Positions 59,567-64,000 of a stretch of 64,000 nucleotides of DNA are shown here, piece by piece. Position 1 is the stretch's first letter, and every line of letters starts with the position of its first letter. The position numbers were made by a program, and so were the translations under genes. The stretch comes from Sialis fuliginosa (lineage: Eukaryota; Arthropoda; Insecta; Megaloptera; Sialidae), in NCBI GenBank assembly GCA_961205875.1, contig OY540816.1, positions 3,296,701 to 3,360,700 of the forward strand, read 5' to 3'. The notes below the pieces were generated by a model. The model saw only the letters and a list, made by a program, of their open reading frames with translations. It made no database searches and was not told the DNA's origin.

Positions 59567-60431
59567 AGACCGGGAGCTAGAAGGAAGTGAGTGGACATAA
59601 TATGACAACCGGCAACTATGTTCAGATTCGTATACCTGGGACCTCAAAGAACTTAAAAAGTCAAGGTGCCAGTCGGTACTTGGGTGCAATTTTTTTTAAA
59701 ACGCGAAAAGGCCTTACAAAACGAAAAAAATGTTTTTTAAATCGAAACTTTTTCTGTATCATCATTAGGCCTTTCCGCTCAAAAAAGTTCCTTACACTCA
59801 AAACTGTAACTCTACTCATTTATTTGTTATAATTTTTTTAAAGTTTATAAAACCTTGAATTAGAGTGTTTTCAATCATGAAAATGTACACTTTAAAACTA
59901 ATATTTTCAAAAATGTATAATCTTCAAATGAATGTTAACAATATGGTATACTTACCGGCACCTACCTTTATTTTAACTAAGAACTAAGCACGTTTCTCTA
60001 CTCTGTGAAGGCAACTAACACAGGGCAATATGAGCGCGTAGATTAGGTACCCAATTACAAATAAAACTACGAAAAAATAAACAATCTGATTATTAAAATT
60101 TACAACGCCATACGTACTATAATATCATTTTACAATGTGGCAATGTAATTCAAACAAAAGTAATACGTTATTAAATCAAATTACAATGTATTGTTAGTAA
60201 TAAAAAAAGTTCAAAATATTGAAAATTCAACAAATGCACCAATATATTTAAATTTACAATAGTAAATTGTATTTGTTACATTAACGAAAGATATCCGTTC
60301 TGAAATTGTAAAAAATCGTAGGTATCTATTGTAAATTTTGAGTTATTACTTGTTAATCCGTGAAATGGTAGAAATATGAGCAAAATACATACATAGACTT
60401 CCAAAGTCATAATGGCCATAACTCTCCTTTT
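59567..60431. other. AT-rich intron, nothing recognised
   Basis: The frame at 59587-59832 shows no family resemblance. Confidence 0.4.
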
Positions 60432-62565
60432 CAGTATCGCATTAACAACGTAGCAGGAGCAGGGACGCCGACTCCATGGGGCTTAAGGTGCTCAAGCCCC
60501 CCCAATATTACCGTCGGGGGGGCTGAGCCCCCCCAATAAATGATGAATATTTAAGTTTTTATACATTAAGATTTAACGGATTATTTTATTATATTTTATT
60601 ATTATTATATTTATTTATACATATATTATTAGAATTATGGACATTTTTGGAAGTTAATTGATTAGGCAAGTGAAATATATAAAATATAATGATTTATTTT
60701 GTACACAAATAAAGGCACAATAAAACGTAATGAAGGAGTTTATTTGCGAATTGTAGATATTTTAATAGTCGATCATATAGTATACAAACTAATTAGGTCA
60801 AGTCTGTATTAAGAAAAAATTTAAGTCTGAAACATATTTTTTTAAATTAATCATATTAATTTTATAAATATATAATAATTATTTTTAAGTTTATGTACTT
60901 CTAGACCCATTCCATAAGATTTTACTAATCATTCCATCCTCATATATGTCACTTTAAATGCATTTTATTTGATTAAATATCATAATTTTTGCTATCTAAA
61001 ATATAATTAATTTTATAAATATGTTTCCAAATTTTTCTTAATACAGACCTGACTTGGCTGCTTTTTAGGTTAATAAATAAAATTATTAATTAAATGAAAA
61101 CAAAATTCAAGAAAAAAAATTGTTTATGAAAAAAGCTTTTAACGTCCACTTTCTTGGGGGGGGGGGTACACAGTATTATTATTTTGTCTTATATAAGAGA
61201 AAAGGGAGTCCAAAAAAATTGAGTCCCCCCAATATTTTTAAGAAGTCGGCGCCCCTGAGCAGGAGTAGCAAATACTAAGGGCCTCGCGTCTCTGGGGGCC
61301 CCGCGACTTTGCGAAAAAATAGATCTTATTGGACTTACCACTTACCGTCCAGTAGTTAATACGGGGTGTCCAAATCTACAGTAATTAATCATTTAAATTT
61401 AGGGTTTACGTTCTCAATTCGATTTAATCGAAAAATCGATTTTTGATTCTCCGATCTTTGATTTTTTTAAATCGATTTTTCTAAATTTGCTCAAATAATT
61501 TTGTTTGTAAAAGTGGTGTTTTATTATACACTCCTCAAAAAAAATAAAGGATAATTAATTTTTAAAAAAGCAAAACAAAAAATTCATGTTTTCAAACAGT
61601 TATATTTCCGCGAAAATTAATTAGATTTGCGTGTTCCCAAACTCATTCAAAAGCTTGCACTTTCTAATTTTTGAATTAAAATTTCAACAAATTTTATCAT
61701 TACTTTCCGTTCTTTGCCAAGGGTAATATAGTTCAAAAAAATTGTCCCTTATTTTTTTATTAACGGATCAATTTTTTTGTGGATTGTATATTCTAAATCA
61801 AGTCAGTCAGCGGCGTAGTTATGGGGTGGGTAAGGGGGGTGGGCTGGTCCGACCCGGATAACACCCTGAAGGGGTGATACCTATCTTATTTGTTAAAAAA
61901 TAAAATTTATTTACACATAGACATAGATCATGGACCGCGCATCTGATTCGAAAACAGAGCCGTGTCAAAAGAAAGAGATGGAAAATGATTAGGGACTTAC
62001 TTGTCCTTTTTTAATTCATTCATTTATTTCATTCTTGGTGTAACATTTCTTCAAAACAGTGAGAGAGATACGGTGGCGTTTGGGATATATATATATATCT
62101 CTTTTTCTAATAAGAAATAAATAGTTACTTCTGTTTAAATAAGGACAAACCATTTTCTATCTCTTTCTTTTGACACGGATCTGTTTTCGAGTCAGATGCG
62201 CGGTCCATGCTCTATGTCTATAGTATAATATTTACCTATTTTTTGGTTATTTAAAGCTTCCAATGGGAAAAATGTCTAATAAATTCAGTGATTTGACTTT
62301 TTTTATTATTGAAAGTCTATAGAGGTAATGACCATTCAATTTATTTAAAAAATAGATCCCACTGATATTTTTATGTCATTAAACATTCACAGGGGGTGAC
62401 GCCCGCTTAATGTGCAAAAAAAATCCTATTGACTTTTTTCGGGGGGAGTGGGTGAAACTATCAATTTACTCCCCGAGTTTCACCTTACCCCCCTAGCGAC
62501 ACCACTGCCAAGGGCCTCTTTATAACATTTGCTACAGGCCCTGCGCTTGATTAACCAGCACTGCT
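60432..62565. mobile_element. Old hAT-like composite, relative of 26293-27534
   Basis: The left end CAGTATCGCATTAACAACGT is worn compared with the copy at 26293; the right end is GATTAACCAGCACTG. The flanks CTCCTTTT and CTCTTTTG match poorly. The interior aligns to 26320-27520 (TGGACCGCGCATCTGATTCG, GGGGGTGACGCCCGCTTAAT) after removing 60460-61257. Confidence 0.8.
60460..61257. mobile_element. Nested hAT-like element with exact 8-bp target duplication AGCAGGAG
   Basis: CAGGGACGCCGACTCC and AAGTCGGCGCCCCTG are inverted ends; AGCAGGAG lies at 60452-60459 and 61258-61265. The uninterrupted relative at 26310-26325 reads through GTAGCAGGAGTAGC. GGGGGG and CCCCCC tracts lie near both ends. Non-coding. 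Confidence 0.92.
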
Positions 62566-62587
62566 CTTTTGACTTCGCGTAATCAGA

Positions 62588-63131
62588 TAAAAACATTTGC
62601 CAAGTAAATGCACAGTGCTTCCTCGTGCTAAATTCACCAAAGGTAGTTAATTATTGAACAATTTAAATAAAAACCGATAGTGTTTAGATAAATTGCCTGG
62701 AATTGGTTAACCATTTAATTTTTATACAATTTTACTAAAAAATATTAGTTCGAAATTTTTCTCAAGACACACCTGATTATTTTTTTGTATATTTTTAATT
62801 TTTTGACATGTCAATTCAGAAAAAACAAAACACGAATTTTTAAAATAAATTGAGATAAATCTTTGTAAAGGAATATTTTACAACAAACGTTGTAGACCCA
62901 TATTATAGGAAATTTAATGCTCTACAAAAAATATTCTATAAAATTTTCACGTTATGCGTGTGACAAGGATTCAGGGGACAGACGGACGGACAGACAGACA
63001 CGGAACGAAAAGTGTTTGTCTTGACGTGAAACGGATAAATCAATTTAAAATTTTGAAATCGGAGAACATTTTTTTTGTCTCAATCTGAAACGATCACAAA
63101 GCTTCTCGTATCTTCGATATTGCGAGGAAGC
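62588..63131. mobile_element. Element with CTTCCTCG ends, copy 7 (internally shortened, inverted)
   Basis: AAACATTTGCCAAGTAAATG plus CAGTGCTTCCTCGTGC to TCGATATTGCGAGGAAGC. Compared with 40590-41349 it lacks the block between the GTAACATG-type sequence and ATGCGTGTGACAAGG. Confidence 0.82.
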
Positions 63132-63622
63132 AACATAACCTAACCAAAGACTAAAGAAAGAAAATCGGTTACTTAGATTTTCGACAAGTTCGCTAAACAT
63201 TTTTCATGTGTTTTCTTCAACAACGTGATGACATATGTTTGTGTCGTCTTTCTACCTCAATATAATCTATACTGTCGTGTCTGGAATGACATTTTTCCAA
63301 CCAGTGACATGTAAATTCTGTTCGTATTTTACTACCAGTTTTGTGACGTTAGACACATAGTTTAGTCCATAACTGATATAATATCAGACTGACGTCAAAC
63401 TGATCGTATAATGCATTGACTGACAGACTGGACTGTAGGATTTTTAAATATTTTAATATTTTTTGTCACTCTCGGTACGATGAAGGTCATGGATTGAACT
63501 GATGCCAGACGGAGCGCGTAACACCTGTCTTACATCTACATCTTTGAAATTGCAAAAAATTAAATGTTAATACGTTATACATTCAGTAATATTGTTTTAA
63601 AAATTCAATAAAAATATCCTCA
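63132..63622. other. Apparently unique intron sequence
   Basis: Less AT-rich than the surroundings, with one TGACGTCA at 63390. I see no open exon with splice sites and no repeat relation. Confidence 0.35.
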
Positions 63623-63625
63623 TTA

Positions 63626-64000
63626 GGCGGCTACTACACTATCAAATAAATATGTCAAAGATCTTTGACAAAGATTTGATCATATTTCTTTGATAAAATA
63701 TGAGATTTTGTTCTATTACACTACATAAAATATTTGATAATATTTTCTCAATATTATCTAAGGATATTTTTTTCTTTTTTGGTGAATTTTGATTATCAGT
63801 GCGTGAATGTTCGTCAGTTGACGCGATCGAGGTTTGAATTTACAACCGTGTATTGTGGTTTTTATAATCAATAAGAAGTTTATCATATAATACCGAATTT
63901 TGTTGATATTCATATATTAATAATTATATAACTGTAACTGTCAGTGATAACTTGGTAGTCGCCATTTTGTTTTTGACGTCAAAAAACTTTGATCAAATAT
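63626..64000. mobile_element. Harbinger-like MITE, copy 2 (inverted, cut by window edge)
   Basis: TTA then GGCGGCTACTACACTATCAA; it matches the complement of 19919 back to about 19550. The matching TTA/TAA border on the other side lies outside the window. Confidence 0.85.

Noticed and set aside
1..64000. Bacterial-type systems, CRISPR arrays, operons, viral genes
   Set aside because: No regularly spaced short repeats, no dense coding and no viral protein motifs; gene structure is eukaryotic with spliced exons.

Overview
This is a very AT-rich stretch of a eukaryotic, almost certainly insect, nuclear genome. It has spliced exons with GT/AG borders, dense short DNA transposons, and one short (CCTAA)4 tract matching the insect telomere motif. 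I cannot fix the order from the sequence alone.

Only one gene is supported: three internal exons on the + strand (19197-19427, 28823-29031, 41703-41874) of a cationic amino-acid transporter of the SLC7/CAT family, closest by eye to the SLC7A14/CAT4-like branch. Splice phases match (1, then 0, then 1) and the three exons join into 203 residues with no stop. No first or last exon, promoter or poly(A) site was recognised. The gene therefore appears to run off both ends, with introns of about 9.4 and 12.7 kb between these exons and more than 19 kb and 22 kb on either side. The other open frames in the window look like chance frames in repeats.

The rest is a layered transposon landscape. (1) hAT-like short elements, several with exact 8-bp target duplications (7669-8083, 10486-10995, 25044-25432, 26293-27534, 44213-44826, 53265-53546, 60460-61257) and others with near-exact ones. 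(2) Fold-back elements made almost wholly of two inverted arms, several with mariner-like ends and TA borders (1995-2868, 12855-14034, 15828-16806, 30906-31791, 38205-39022), and others of unknown class (8188-9760, 29861-30606, 41928-44070, 47164-47718, 49262-49842, 53654-55274). (3) A Harbinger-like MITE with TAA target duplication at 19461-19919 and a second copy cut by the right edge. (4) A family with AATAGGCATNATGCC ends, four copies, each carrying two TGACGTCA palindromes. (5) A family with CTTCCTCG ends, seven copies or fragments. (6) A Helitron-like or LINE-like family marked by a GC-rich terminal hairpin. Nested insertions allow relative dating in several places.

The points most worth checking are: an apparently exact 213-bp copy of 50089-50301 inserted at 47850-48062 between identical 94-bp direct repeats; fourteen TGACGTCA sites, mostly spread by one MITE family; three hammerhead-like cores; a 122-bp tandem array inside a terminal-inverted-repeat element; and transporter exons that sit within 13-62 bp of transposon sequence.
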